Shown: in pieces, positions 40,504 to 49,613 of the stretch | How the letters are laid out: every line of letters begins with the position of its first letter | Position numbering within the stretch: the stretch's first letter is position 1 | Source of the DNA: CAVSJJ01 sp963771015 | GTDB lineage: Bacteria; Actinomycetota; Actinomycetes; Actinomycetales; Dermatophilaceae | Assembly: GCA_963771015.1 (NCBI GenBank) | Contig: CAVYRN010000010.1 | Span: forward strand, 68,634-132,633 | Length of the DNA stretch: 64,000 bases | Reading direction: 5' to 3' | Notes under the pieces: model-generated | What the model was told of the DNA's origin: nothing | The model's input: only the letters and a program-made list of their open reading frames with translations | Databases searched by the model: none | Position numbers and translations under genes: made by a program

Positions 40504-42107
40504 CCTGGCCCAACCCGGCGCAACGGGAGACCGACCCGCACACCACCCGCATGGACGGTGACCTGGACTCCCAGCTGCTGGAGATCTTCTTCGACCGGGT
40601 GCCGATGGGCATCGCGGTCTTCGACAGCGACCTTCGGCTCCAGCGGTGCAACAAGACCTGGGCGGGGTTCTTCACCCACTACCTGGGCGCTCCGGCCGGC
40701 TGGGTGGCGCCCGGCAAGGGCCTCTTCGAGCTGCTCCCCGGCCAGGAGGACTCCGTTGCTCCCCTGCTCGAGGGGGTGTTGGCCGGCCACGTGATGCGCC
40801 AGGCGGCCCATCGGGTCGCCGTCGACGACGTGGTCACCTACTGGGACGTCGTGTTCGCTCCCACCTTCGTCGACGGACGGGTCGCCGGGTTCGTCGACAT
40901 CGTCACCGACGCCACCGACCGGGTGCACGCCTACGAGACGCTGCAGCGGCGCGTCGCGGCGTTCACCGCGATCGCCGACGCCATGACCGTCGAGCACCCG
41001 CTGGGGGACACGCTCCGCCAGGTCTCGCAAAGCGTCCGCTCGGCCACCGGCTCGGAGGCAGCCGCCGTCGTCGTCTGGGAGGACGACGACCTGCGCAACC
41101 TCTCGGCATACGGCGACGACGGTCTCCCCGAGGGGTATCGGGAAGCGGTCGAGGCGGCATACGCGCTCGGCGTGAGCTCACCGATCCGCGCCGTCACCAC
41201 GCAGACCGACGTGACGGTGCTCCGCAACTTCCGCGCCACGGCCGAGATGGACCCCGACTACGCGCCGCTGTGCCGGATGTGGGTGGGGATGGAGTTCCAG
41301 GACACGGTCGTGGTCCCCCTCGGGGCCCGCGGCCGCTGCGTCGGGTGCCTCCTGCTGTACGTCGACGCCGGCCGTGAGCTGGATGACGACGAGCGGACGT
41401 TCGTCCAGGCCATCGCGGACCAGGCCGCCGTCGCCGTCGAGAACTCCCGCCTCTTCGGCGACGCCGAGCACAACGCGACCCTGGTCGAGCGCCAACGGCT
41501 CGCCCGCGAGCTGCACGACTCCGTCAGCCAGGCCCTGTTCTCGATGACCCTCCACGCCCGGACCGCCGAGCGGCACCTCGCCACCCGGGCGATCCCGGAC
41601 CAGGACCCGCTGGCCCTCAGCATCGCCACCCTGGCCGAGCTGACCCGGGGCGCGCTCGCCGAGATGCGCGCCCTGATCTTCGAGCTGCGCCCCGGCGCCC
41701 TCGAGCAGGAGGGCCTCATCGCCGCCCTCACCCGGCAGGCGGAGGCCATCCGCGTGCGCGAGTCGCTGGCGGTCACCGTGCGCGGTCCCGTCGAACGACT
41801 CCCGCTGGATCCGCGCGTGGAGGAGCACGTGTACCGCCTGGTGCTCGAGGCGCTGAACAACACCCTGAAGCACGCCAACGCACAGGCCGCGTCGGTGGAC
41901 GTCACCGTGGATGACGCCGCGCACCGGCTGACGGTGCGCGTCCAGGACGATGGTCGCGGGTTCGACCCCGACGCCGTCCCCGGCGGGCACCTGGGCCAGA
42001 CGACGATGCGCGACCGGGCCGCTGCCGTCGGCGGCTCGCTCGAGGTCCGCAGCAGCCCGGGCGCCGGATGTGCCGTCACCCTGCAGGTGCCGATCGCCCC
42101 TCGATGA
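40500..42107 (+). CDS. Cytosolic sensor histidine kinase (PAS-GAF-HisKA_3-HATPase)
   Basis: 535 residues without a membrane segment. A PAS-like domain (IFFDRVPMGIAVFDSDLRLQ) is at about 25-140, a GAF domain at about 165-325, the phospho-acceptor H339 in ARELHDSVSQALF, and the ATPase domain with HVYRLVLEALNNTLKHANA (N box) and DDGRGFD (G1). A soluble signal is therefore expected. Translationally coupled to its response regulator. Its last 32 bases overlap the convergent receiver gene. Confidence 0.9.
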   Translation: MTWPNPAQRETDPHTTRMDGDLDSQLLEIFFDRVPMGIAVFDSDLRLQRCNKTWAGFFTHYLGAPAGWVAPGKGLFELLPGQEDSVAPLLEGVLAGHVMRQAAHRVAVDDVVTYWDVVFAPTFVDGRVAGFVDIVTDATDRVHAYETLQRRVAAFTAIADAMTVEHPLGDTLRQVSQSVRSATGSEAAAVVVWEDDDLRNLSAYGDDGLPEGYREAVEAAYALGVSSPIRAVTTQTDVTVLRNFRATAEMDPDYAPLCRMWVGMEFQDTVVVPLGARGRCVGCLLLYVDAGRELDDDERTFVQAIADQAAVAVENSRLFGDAEHNATLVERQRLARELHDSVSQALFSMTLHARTAERHLATRAIPDQDPLALSIATLAELTRGALAEMRALIFELRPGALEQEGLIAALTRQAEAIRVRESLAVTVRGPVERLPLDPRVEEHVYRLVLEALNNTLKHANAQAASVDVTVDDAAHRLTVRVQDDGRGFDPDAVPGGHLGQTTMRDRAAAVGGSLEVRSSPGAGCAVTLQVPIAPR

Positions 42108-42459
42108 CGGCACGGACGGCCGCGACGAGTGCCGACGCGTCGCCATCCTTGTCGACGAACAAGGACGCTCCCGCGGCCAGCGCGGCGACGCGGGCGGACC
42201 CCGACATGCTGACGGCCACCACCGGCATGACGTCCGCGAGCCGTTCGACGAGCGTGAGGTCCTGGCTCGATGCCGTGGAGATGTCGACGACGGCCACCTC
42301 GATGCCCGCCAAAGCCTGCGGCTGCCAGCGCATCGCCTCGTCCCGGTCGACCGCCTGAACCTCGGTCCCGGCGCCGTCGTCGAGCAGGGCGCGCACGGCG
42401 GCGCGTACGCGCTGGTCACCGTCGACGACGAGGACGCGAGCGCGGTGGGGCCGAGTCAC
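42076..42459 (-). CDS. Stand-alone receiver-domain protein
   Basis: 127 residues with only a CheY-like receiver: acidic pocket VVDGDQ (D13, D15), likely phospho-acceptor D59 in VAVVDIST, and Lys K104 in LFVDKDG. No output domain. GTG 42459 follows GGAGGG by a usable distance. It converges on the histidine kinase gene and overlaps its 3' end, suggesting a phosphate sink or modulator of that system, though the Asp context is less conserved than in true regulators. Confidence 0.72.
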   Translation of the reverse strand: MTRPHRARVLVVDGDQRVRAAVRALLDDGAGTEVQAVDRDEAMRWQPQALAGIEVAVVDISTASSQDLTLVERLADVMPVVAVSMSGSARVAALAAGASLFVDKDGDASALVAAVRAVIEGRSAPAG

Positions 42460-42553
42460 CTGGCGGCCCTCCTCTCGGGTCGTCCCTGATAGCTCGAGAA
42501 TCGCCGACGAGCAGGGCGTCCGCATGGGCCGCACGGACAACCCAGCGGCAGGC

Positions 42554-42581
42554 ATTGCGCCGAGACCCTGCTCGGCGCAAT
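42554..42581. terminator. Short perfect hairpin upstream of the receiver gene
   Basis: ATTGCGCCGAG (42554-42564) pairs with CTCGGCGCAAT (42571-42581) around ACCCTG. It lies between the receiver gene start and the terminator of the HtrA gene; could be a terminator or an operator. Confidence 0.5.
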
Positions 42582-42612
42582 GACGTAGGTCCGGTCACCG
42601 CAGCCCCAGGAT

Positions 42613-42648
42613 GATGCGGGCTCGGAGCCGAGGCCCCGAGCCCGCATC
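42613..42648 (-). terminator. Terminator after the HtrA-like protease gene
   Basis: GATGCGGGCTCGG (42613-42625) pairs with CCGAGCCCGCATC (42636-42648), 17 bases past the protease stop. Confidence 0.75.
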
Positions 42649-42664
42649 CGGCGGACGACCCCCG

Positions 42665-44182
42665 TCAGGCCGGTGGGCCCGCCTTGAGGGTGACCGTGGC
42701 GACGTGCGAGCGGCCGGTCGTGTCGACCCAGCGGATCTTCACCTTCTCGCCCGGGTGGTAGGTCGCCATGAGCTCGCTCAGCCGGGCACCCGAGGTGACC
42801 TGGTGGCCGCCGAGCCAGGTGACGATGTCGCCCGAGCCGATACCGGCCCGCGCGGCGGTGCCACCGGAGACGACGCCGGCCACCGGTGCGCCGGTGCTCG
42901 TCCGGACGTTCGTCGCGACCAGCACGCCGAGGAACGCCGTGCTGCCGACGTGCACGGTCGACGAGCCCTGGCCGGACTGGATCTGGTCGGCGATCGCGAG
43001 CGCGGCGGTGACCGGGATCGCGTAGCCCTCGGCCGTCAACGACCGGCCGTTGGTGGCCGACGCCGCCGTGTTCATGCCGACGACCTCGCCCGAGGCGTTG
43101 ACGAGCGGGCCGCCGGAGTCTCCGGGCCGGATGTTCGCGTTGACCTGGATCAGCCCGGTCAGCTGCTCGCTCGTGCCGCCGAGCGCGTCGCCGGCGGTGA
43201 TGCTCCGGTTCAGCGCGGTGACCGAGCCGCCCGCGACCGAGGGCGTGCCGCCCTTGCCACCGGCGTTGCCGAGCGCGACGACGCCGTCGCCGACCGTCAG
43301 CGTCGATGAGTCACCGATCTTCGCGGTCGTCAGGTTCGACGCGTTCTTCAGCTGGAGGAGCGCGACGTCGTTCGTGGCGCTGTAGCCGAGCACCGACGCG
43401 GTGTAGGTCCGGCCGTTGCCGACATCGGTCACCTTGAGGGACGTCGCGCCGTCGATGACGTGGTTGTTCGTCAGGACGAGACCGTTCGACGTGAGCACGA
43501 TGCCCGTCCCCGCGCCCTCCGCCCGCTGGTAGCCGAAGGTCGTCACGACGTCGACGATCGCCGGGTTGACCGCCTTGGCGATGGCGCCGATGTTGCTCGG
43601 CGCTCCGGCGCCGGTGGTGTTCGCACCGCCGGACCCGTTCGTGTCACCGCTGGACGAGCCGCCACCGAGCGGCGACTGACCGAAGCCGAACGGCCCGAGC
43701 TGCCCCTGCCCCTGGCCCTGGCCGGAGCTCTCGTCGAACCGGCTCGTGCCGACGCCGCTCGCGTGGCTCCCCGTCGCCTCGCCGATCGCCCAGCCGGCTC
43801 CGAGTCCGCTCAGTGCGATGACGAGCGCGGCGGCGCTGGCGAGGGCCACCCACCGCCCGGTATGCCGCGGGCGGGCGGCCGTGGCCACGCCCGCGCCGGC
43901 GTAGCCCGGGCCGGCGTAGCCCGGGCCGGCGGGGGGCCCCTGATACGGGCCGCCGGGGTAGCCAGCACCGCCGGGGTAGCCCGCACCACCCGGGTAGCCG
44001 GGCCAGGCCGGGCCGCCGGACGCGGCATACCAGTGCTCCGGCGGAACCGGTGGGGTGACCGGGCTCGGTGGCGGAGGCGTCGGCGGCGCGGCGGGCCCGG
44101 AGACGCGCGGGTTCTCGGGGACCGGCGGGTTCTCGGGGAAGGGTTCGGAGCGGCCTTCGCGCCCCTGCATGTCGTCTGTCAT
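42665..44182 (-). CDS. HtrA/DegP-like S1C serine protease with PDZ domain
   Basis: 505 residues. A cytoplasmic Pro/Gly/Tyr-rich N-terminal part (tandem GYPGGA) precedes one membrane helix (WVALASAAALVIALSGLGAGWAI); the protease domain is outside. The triad is His in LTNNHVIDG, Asp in ATNDVALLQL and Ser in RPGDSGGPLVN. A C-terminal PDZ domain (GVVSGGTAARAGIGSGDIVTWLGG) recognises substrates. The layout matches actinobacterial envelope-stress HtrA/PepD proteins. GGAGG precedes ATG 44182. Confidence 0.9.
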   Translation of the reverse strand: MTDDMQGREGRSEPFPENPPVPENPRVSGPAAPPTPPPPSPVTPPVPPEHWYAASGGPAWPGYPGGAGYPGGAGYPGGPYQGPPAGPGYAGPGYAGAGVATAARPRHTGRWVALASAAALVIALSGLGAGWAIGEATGSHASGVGTSRFDESSGQGQGQGQLGPFGFGQSPLGGGSSSGDTNGSGGANTTGAGAPSNIGAIAKAVNPAIVDVVTTFGYQRAEGAGTGIVLTSNGLVLTNNHVIDGATSLKVTDVGNGRTYTASVLGYSATNDVALLQLKNASNLTTAKIGDSSTLTVGDGVVALGNAGGKGGTPSVAGGSVTALNRSITAGDALGGTSEQLTGLIQVNANIRPGDSGGPLVNASGEVVGMNTAASATNGRSLTAEGYAIPVTAALAIADQIQSGQGSSTVHVGSTAFLGVLVATNVRTSTGAPVAGVVSGGTAARAGIGSGDIVTWLGGHQVTSGARLSELMATYHPGEKVKIRWVDTTGRSHVATVTLKAGPPA

Positions 44183-44439
44183 AGGTAGACCTCCTGTCGT
44201 CACCACCCATCTAGGCCCCCGCTCCTTTGCGCCACCTATGAGAAGTGGATGCCCTGGCCGTGACGTCCCTGACAGGACCCTGAACGCCTCCTGGTCACCT
44301 CCTGCACGAACGGCGACGCGCACCCAGGAGACGCCCGCCGACCCGTCGACAAGAAGGTCGCTCGCTCGACGAGCGCGGCCCCTCGCGGAGGGCTAGCGTG
44401 GCGAGGTCCCCCCAACCCCTCTCCGAGGAGATCCCTGAG

Positions 44440-45282
44440 ATGAGACTGCGCTCACGACGCCTGTCACAGCGTTCGACCCTCGTTGCCGCGACCCTGGCCG
44501 CGGCCCTCGTCGGCGGTGGCGCCGCCTACGCCGCCACGGCCCAGCCGGCCATCCAGACCTTCACGCCGAAGTCGGCCAACCAGATCACGAACATCGACGT
44601 GCTGCGCCAGCAGATCCGCAACTACTACGGCGACCCGCTCGGCACCGGCGTCTTCGCGCCGAACGGCAACTACGCCAAGGAGGCGACCTCGGTGGCCCGC
44701 GCCGGGTCGCGGTGGCTCGCCGCGCGCCATCACACGCGGAGCAAGGACGGCCACACGACCAAGGCGATCGTCCTCGACGTCGACGACACGACCCTGACGA
44801 CGTGGAACTACGAGATCCACAGCAACTGGGCCTACAACCCCTCGGACAACGCCACCTACGTCCTCGGCCAGCAGTTCCCGGCCACCCCGGGCATGGTCGC
44901 CATGGTCAACAAGGCCAAGCGCGAGGGCTACGCGATCTTCTTCATCACCGGTCGCCCCACCTCCCAGGAGGCCGCCACCCTCGGCAACCTCACCGCTGAC
45001 GGCATCGGCGTCGACGCGGGCTACCCGGCCCCGACGACGCTGCCCGACGGGGAGGACGGGCTGTTCACCAAGCCGGACCTCGCCGACTACCCGGACTACC
45101 TCAACGCGGCGTGCAACTACCAGAAGTGCACGACGATCCAGTACAAGTCGGCCACCCGCGCCCACATCGAGTCGATGGGCTACGACATCGTCGCCAGCTT
45201 CGGCGACCAGTACAGCGACCTCAAGGGCGGCTACGCCGACCGGGGCTTCAAGATGCCCAACCCGAACTACTACCTCCCGTGA
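44440..45282 (+). CDS. Secreted HAD-superfamily class B acid phosphatase
   Basis: 280 residues. Signal peptide STLVAATLAAALVGGGAAYA. The HAD motif I is IVLDVDDTTLTTW (nucleophile Asp and DxDxT), motif II FFITGRPTS, and the end contains SFGDQYSDLKGGYAD. This is the plant-VSP/class B acid phosphatase group, which hydrolyses phosphomonoesters outside the membrane. GAGGAG precedes ATG 44440. Convergent with the methyltransferase. Confidence 0.85.
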   Translation: MRLRSRRLSQRSTLVAATLAAALVGGGAAYAATAQPAIQTFTPKSANQITNIDVLRQQIRNYYGDPLGTGVFAPNGNYAKEATSVARAGSRWLAARHHTRSKDGHTTKAIVLDVDDTTLTTWNYEIHSNWAYNPSDNATYVLGQQFPATPGMVAMVNKAKREGYAIFFITGRPTSQEAATLGNLTADGIGVDAGYPAPTTLPDGEDGLFTKPDLADYPDYLNAACNYQKCTTIQYKSATRAHIESMGYDIVASFGDQYSDLKGGYADRGFKMPNPNYYLP

Positions 45283-45329
45283 GGCGTCGCTAGCCTCCAC
45301 CACCCGGGCGTCCGGCACGGCTCTCCGCT

Positions 45330-45396
45330 CGTGCCGGGCGCCCGTCCGTGCCCGGCGCCCGCTCGTGCCCGGCGCCCGTCCGTGCCGGGCGCCTCA
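45330..45396. repeat. Four tandem copies of a 17-bp unit ending on the methyltransferase stop codon
   Basis: CGTGCC(G/C)GGCGCCCG(T/C)(C/T) repeats at 45330, 45347, 45364 and 45381. The last copy contains the minus-strand TGA at 45396-45394. It fills most of the gap between the acid phosphatase and methyltransferase genes and may help termination. Confidence 0.8.
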
Positions 45397-46209
45397 GCGA
45401 ACGCCGAGGGTGAGCCGGGCCATCTGGTCGAAGCCGAGCCGGCCCTGCTCGTCGCGGCACGCATCGAGCCGCTCGTGGGCCAGGGCCCGCACCTCGGGCC
45501 GCTTCTCCTCGGGGACCGCCTCCCACATGGCTCGTTGCCCGACCGACCAGGTCCACCGGTACCAGTGGTCGTAGTCGACGAACCGGGCGCCGACGAGCAT
45601 GCCGACCGTGCGGACCTCGACGAAGCCCGCCTCTCGGAGCAGCTGCTCGACCCCGGCGTCGGTCGCGAACGGTCCGCTGGCGCCGGAGGTGCGGGCGTCG
45701 AGCATCGCCGGCGGCAGGTAGGGCGTGAAGACGTCGTCCACGGTGCTCCATGGGGTGGTGAAGTCGCCGAACGTCGACACGCCCAGCCGCCCCCCGTCGA
45801 CGAGGAGCTGCCGCCACGACCGCAGCGCCGCCGCCGGGTCGGACAGGAAGAACAGGACGAGCGAGGAGCAGACCACGTCGTATGCCGCGTGCGGCAGGTG
45901 GGGTTCCTGCGCGTCACCGACCTGCACCTCGGCCACGAGGCCCGCGTCCACGGCCGCCTGCGCCGCGGCGTCGACCATCCTGGGCGACAGGTCGATGCCG
46001 GTGACCGAACCCGATGCGCCGACCGCCCGCCCCAGCGGGACCAGGGCCGCGCCGCGCCCGCAGCCGACGTCCAGCGCGTGCTCGCCGGGGCGCGGGGCGA
46101 GCTCGTCCACCAGCCGGGAGGCGATCGGCTGGATCATGTCGACGCCGACCTGGTCGTAGGTGTCCGCCAGCTTGTCGAACAGGCCGGCGACACGGGAATG
46201 CTGGTCCAT
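45394..46209 (-). CDS. Class I SAM-dependent methyltransferase (UbiE/COQ5-like)
   Basis: 271 residues. The AdoMet motif I is ALDVGCGRGAALVPLG, motif II SVTGIDLSPRMVDAA, and the post-motif VCSSLVLFFLSDPAAAL fits the UbiE/COQ5-like group. The C-terminal half with YRWTWSVGQRAMWEAVPEE may cover the active site. The substrate is unknown. GGGAGG lies seven bases before ATG 46209. Confidence 0.83.
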   Translation of the reverse strand: MDQHSRVAGLFDKLADTYDQVGVDMIQPIASRLVDELAPRPGEHALDVGCGRGAALVPLGRAVGASGSVTGIDLSPRMVDAAAQAAVDAGLVAEVQVGDAQEPHLPHAAYDVVCSSLVLFFLSDPAAALRSWRQLLVDGGRLGVSTFGDFTTPWSTVDDVFTPYLPPAMLDARTSGASGPFATDAGVEQLLREAGFVEVRTVGMLVGARFVDYDHWYRWTWSVGQRAMWEAVPEEKRPEVRALAHERLDACRDEQGRLGFDQMARLTLGVR

Positions 46210-46280
46210 GCTCAACCTCCCTGGGCGCACGGACCGCGGGGCGGCGGGCCGGAATGGTCGACGCTAACAGTCCGCGGCCC

Positions 46281-46791
46281 TCAGCGGGGCTGCGGCGGCG
46301 GACCGAGAATCTCGATGCCGTGCAGCGCCGCGGCATGCCCGAGTGCCGCGGGGTCGAGCGGCCCCGGATCGGGGAGCCGCCGCTCGCGGGCCGGCTCCCC
46401 CACCGCGGCGGCGAAGTCCTCGAAACCCGCGGGCGTCGTGAGCTGGAGGGCGTGCAGGGGCTCGTCCGCCCCGACGACGAAGGTGTGCGCCTCCCCTCGA
46501 GGCAGCAGGACGAAGTCGCCGGCCCCGGCCAGCCAGCTCCTCGCCCCGGCACCGGAAGCTCGCCGACCCCGAGATGACGTAGAACATCTCGTCCTCGTCC
46601 AGATGACGGTGGAGCGGGGGCGCGAAGCCCGGTGGGTTGACGAAGTGGGCCACCGTCAGCCCACCGTGCGTCTCGGCTCCGGTCGCCTTGAGGGTGACGA
46701 GGTTGCCGAGGAACCACAGCGCGTCGCCCTCGTCGCGGCCCCTCAGGAGGGGGCGGGCAACGGCGGCCGCCGGGTCGATGGTGTGGGTCAT
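46281..46791 (-). pseudogene. Cupin domain protein gene with a one-base frameshift
   Basis: From ATG 46791 the frame reads MTHTIDPAAAVARPLL, then the cupin motifs HFVNPPGFAPPLHRHLDEDE and FYVISGSASFRC. Near 46537 the sense is lost, but shifting one base recovers WLAGAGDFVLLPRGEAHTF and runs to GIEILGPPPQPR and a TGA at 46281. The span of 511 bases is one more than a multiple of three, as expected for one inserted base. AAGGAGACG precedes the start. Divergent from a TetR regulator that probably controls it. Real lesion or sequencing error. Confidence 0.75.
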
Positions 46792-46854
46792 GGCGTCTCC
46801 TTGGTCATATTCGCTTGTCCCAAAGTATGATGAATATGTCGCTAGTATGACGAC
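46792..46854. promoter_or_regulatory. AT-rich divergent promoter/operator between cupin and TetR genes
   Basis: 63 bases, notably AT-rich for this genome. CATATTC (46806-46812) and GAATATG (46832-46838) form an inverted repeat with a 19-base spacer; TATGAT (46826-46831) and TAGTAT (46843-46848) are possible -10 elements for the regulator gene. Likely the TetR operator (inference). Confidence 0.6.
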
Positions 46855-47547
46855 ATGGGCGAGGGTGTCAAGAGCGGCCGGTCGAGGCCACCGGGCGCGG
46901 CACCGGCCCGACGCCCGTACTCCTCGACGGTCCGGGCCGAGGGCGCCCGACGGACGCGCGCGGCGATCGTCGAGGCGGCGACCGAGCTGTTCCTCGGCCG
47001 GGGCTACGACGGCACCTCGCTCGCCGATGTGGCCGAGGCCGCCGGGGTGTCCCGCCCCACGGTCACCTCGGCGTTCGGCGCGAAGGCGGCCCTGCTGTCC
47101 CGGGTGCTCGACCAGGCCCTGGCCGGGGACGACGACCCGGTGCCGGTCCGCGACCGGCCGTGGTTCCGCCCGGTGTGGGAGGCCACGACGCCGGGCGGCG
47201 TCCTCGATGCGTATGCCGACGTCTGCCTCGTCATCGGCGGCCGGGCCGGTCACGTCATCGAGGCGGTCCGCCGGGCGAGCGACTCGGCGCCGGAGGCCGC
47301 CGAGCTCTGGGAGTCCTTCCTGCGCACCCGCCGGGCCGGGGCCGCCATGGTGGTCGAGCACGAGCTCGTCGCCGCGGCGCTCAGACCCGGCCTCACCGTG
47401 CGGACGGCGGGCGACGTCCTGTGGACCCTCAACGACCCGGACCTGTACGTGTCCCTCGTCGAGCGGCAGGGGTGGTCCCCCGAGGCCTTCCGCTCCTGGT
47501 TGGCCGACTCGATGCGAACCCTGCTCCTCGACGACGACGCGGGCTGA
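46855..47547 (+). CDS. TetR/AcrR-family transcriptional regulator
   Basis: 230 residues. The N-terminal helix-turn-helix is TRAAIVEAATELFLGRGYDGTSLADVAEAAGVSRPTVTSAFG, preceded by ~28 basic/Pro-rich residues. The C-terminal ligand domain is helical and unclassified. Divergent from the cupin gene with a short shared AT-rich promoter, so it probably represses that gene and itself. Confidence 0.87.
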   Translation: MGEGVKSGRSRPPGAAPARRPYSSTVRAEGARRTRAAIVEAATELFLGRGYDGTSLADVAEAAGVSRPTVTSAFGAKAALLSRVLDQALAGDDDPVPVRDRPWFRPVWEATTPGGVLDAYADVCLVIGGRAGHVIEAVRRASDSAPEAAELWESFLRTRRAGAAMVVEHELVAAALRPGLTVRTAGDVLWTLNDPDLYVSLVERQGWSPEAFRSWLADSMRTLLLDDDAG

Positions 47548-47594
47548 CCACGGGCGGCGGCATACGGGGGCCGGCCACGGCGTTGGCCTTCGTC

Positions 47595-48572
47595 ATGAGC
47601 AACGCCGACGACCATCCCGACGAGGTCACCTGCGCGAGCGGGACCGCGGAGCCCGGCGCCGTGCAGGTCCTCTCCGCCCGCGAGGTGCCGCTCGGCGGGC
47701 CGCGGGCGATGCCGGTGCGCCGCAGCCTCCCCCAGCGGGACCGCTCCCTCATCGGCGCGTGGTGCTTCGTCGACCACTACGGTCCCGACGAGGTCGGGGC
47801 CACCGGCGGGATGCGGGTACCGGGCCACCCGCACACCGGCCTGCAGACCGTGTCGTGGCTGTTCTCCGGCGAGGTCGAGCACCGGGACACGACCGGGGCG
47901 CACGCCCTCGTCCGGCCGGGCGAGCTCAACATCATGACCGCGGGGTCGGGGATCGCCCACTCGGAGTTCTCCACGCCCGCCACGACGGTCCTGCACGGGG
48001 TCCAGCTGTGGGTGGCGCTGCCCGAGGCGTCGCGGTCCGCCGCGCCGGGGTTCGAGCACTACGCACCGCAGGAGGTCGGCGTCGACGGCGCCCGGGTGCG
48101 GGTCTTCCTGGGGAGCCTGTTCGGCCGCCGGTCGCCGGTGAGGACGCACACCGCCCTCGTCGGGGCCGAGATCGTGCTGGCCGCCGGTGCCGCGCTGACC
48201 GTCGACGTCGACCCCGCCCACGAGCACGGGTTCCTCTGCGACACCGGCCTGGCGACGGTGGGCGAGGCCACCGCCAAGCCCGGCGAGATCGCGTATGCCG
48301 CCCCCGGCACGTCCCGGCTCACCGTGGCGGCGAGCCCGGACGAGGAGAGCCGGATGCTGCTCATCGGCGGCGCACCCCTCGGCGAGCAGATCGTCATGTG
48401 GTGGAACTTCGTCGGCCGCAGCCACGAGGAGATCGTCGCCTTCCGCGAGGACTGGCAGCGCGAGCGCGAGGCGCAGTCCGGCACCTCCCGGTTCGGCACC
48501 TTCCCGACGCAGTGGGACCACACCCTCCCCGCGCCGGAGCTGCCACACCTGCGGCTGCGTTCCCGCGGCTGA
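47595..48572 (+). CDS. Pirin family protein
   Basis: 325 residues, two cupin barrels. The metal site is in GHPHTGLQTVSWLFSGEVEHRD, with MTAGSGIAHSE completing the N-terminal cupin; the second barrel (VAAGAALTVDV...) is degenerate as usual. Bacterial pirins are redox-related proteins, some with quercetinase activity; the role here is unknown. No ribosome site precedes ATG 47595. An upstream CGGCATAC octamer is at 47558. Confidence 0.87.
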   Translation: MSNADDHPDEVTCASGTAEPGAVQVLSAREVPLGGPRAMPVRRSLPQRDRSLIGAWCFVDHYGPDEVGATGGMRVPGHPHTGLQTVSWLFSGEVEHRDTTGAHALVRPGELNIMTAGSGIAHSEFSTPATTVLHGVQLWVALPEASRSAAPGFEHYAPQEVGVDGARVRVFLGSLFGRRSPVRTHTALVGAEIVLAAGAALTVDVDPAHEHGFLCDTGLATVGEATAKPGEIAYAAPGTSRLTVAASPDEESRMLLIGGAPLGEQIVMWWNFVGRSHEEIVAFREDWQREREAQSGTSRFGTFPTQWDHTLPAPELPHLRLRSRG

Positions 48573-48655
48573 CGCCGCACCCAAGGTTCGACAGTCCCGC
48601 CCGCCGGCCCTCGTTCGCTGAGACAATGCGGGTGGCACCGACCGGAGGGAACCCC

Positions 48656-49438
48656 ATGAACGGCAACACAGGTGTGCCGGTGGCCTCCGGGGTCACCGCG
48701 GAGCGCTTGGCTGGTCTGCGCTCGTGGAACCTCGCGCTCACGGTGCTGCACCTGGCGCAGGCCGTGGCGGTCGCCGTGCTCGCGGGCGGCTTCGCCATCA
48801 CCGTCACCTCGTCGTTCCCGGCCGGGCCGCCCGGGTCCGCCGTCCCCGCTCCCGACCCGCTGTTCGACGTGCGGATCGGCTGGGCGGTCGCCCTGTTCCT
48901 CGGGCTCGCCGCGCTGGACCACCTGCTGACCGCGACCCTGGCTCGGGCCACCTACGAGAGCGACCTGCGGCGCGGCATCAACCGCTTCCGGTGGGTCGAG
49001 TACTCGGTGAGCGCCACGCTCATGGTCGTCCTCATCGGCTTCTACTCCGGCATCAGCGGGATCAACGCCGTCATCGCGGTCGCCGGGGCGAACGTCGGGA
49101 TGATCCTCTTCGGCTGGGTCCAGGAGCTGATGAACCCGCCGGGGCGCACCCGCACGACGATGCTGCCCTTCTGGTTCGGCACGCTCGTCGGGCTGGCGCC
49201 CTGGGTCGCGATCACCGTCAACGTCCTCGGCTCGGCGACGGTGCCCGGCTTCGTCTACGGGATCGTCGTCGCCCAGGCGCTCCTGTTCTTCAGCTTCGGG
49301 CTCAACCAGTGGCTGCAGTACCGCGGGGTCGGCCGGTGGACCGACTACGCGTACGGCGAGAAGGTCTACCTCGTCCTCAGCCTCGTGGCGAAGTCCCTGC
49401 TCGCCTGGCAGATCTTCGGCGGGTCGCTGGCCGGCTGA
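48656..49438 (+). CDS. Heliorhodopsin
   Basis: 260 residues, seven membrane helices. The retinal Schiff-base lysine is K246 in helix 7 (VLSLVAKSLLAWQIFGG) and the counter-ion glutamate E115 in helix 3 (RWVEYSVSATLM); H32 and H89 correspond to the conserved histidines of helices 1 and 2. These features define heliorhodopsins, light-absorbing proteins with inverted membrane topology and slow photocycles, thought to be sensors or enzyme regulators rather than pumps. GGAGGG precedes ATG 48656. No carotenoid or retinal-synthesis gene is in the window. Confidence 0.92.
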   Translation: MNGNTGVPVASGVTAERLAGLRSWNLALTVLHLAQAVAVAVLAGGFAITVTSSFPAGPPGSAVPAPDPLFDVRIGWAVALFLGLAALDHLLTATLARATYESDLRRGINRFRWVEYSVSATLMVVLIGFYSGISGINAVIAVAGANVGMILFGWVQELMNPPGRTRTTMLPFWFGTLVGLAPWVAITVNVLGSATVPGFVYGIVVAQALLFFSFGLNQWLQYRGVGRWTDYAYGEKVYLVLSLVAKSLLAWQIFGGSLAG

Positions 49439-49613
49439 CCCTCGGGCCGGGCCGGCCGACGACCCCGTCCAGCAACGACCCAGCATTCTCCCAGCCTTCG
49501 GGGAGATACTTGTGCCGACGCAGACGTCGCTGCCTCCTGGCGACATGTATGCGGTGCCGAGGGCCGGGGCCTGCGCCCTTCCCGGTGCACCACCAAGGAG
49601 GCCCTGAGCCACG

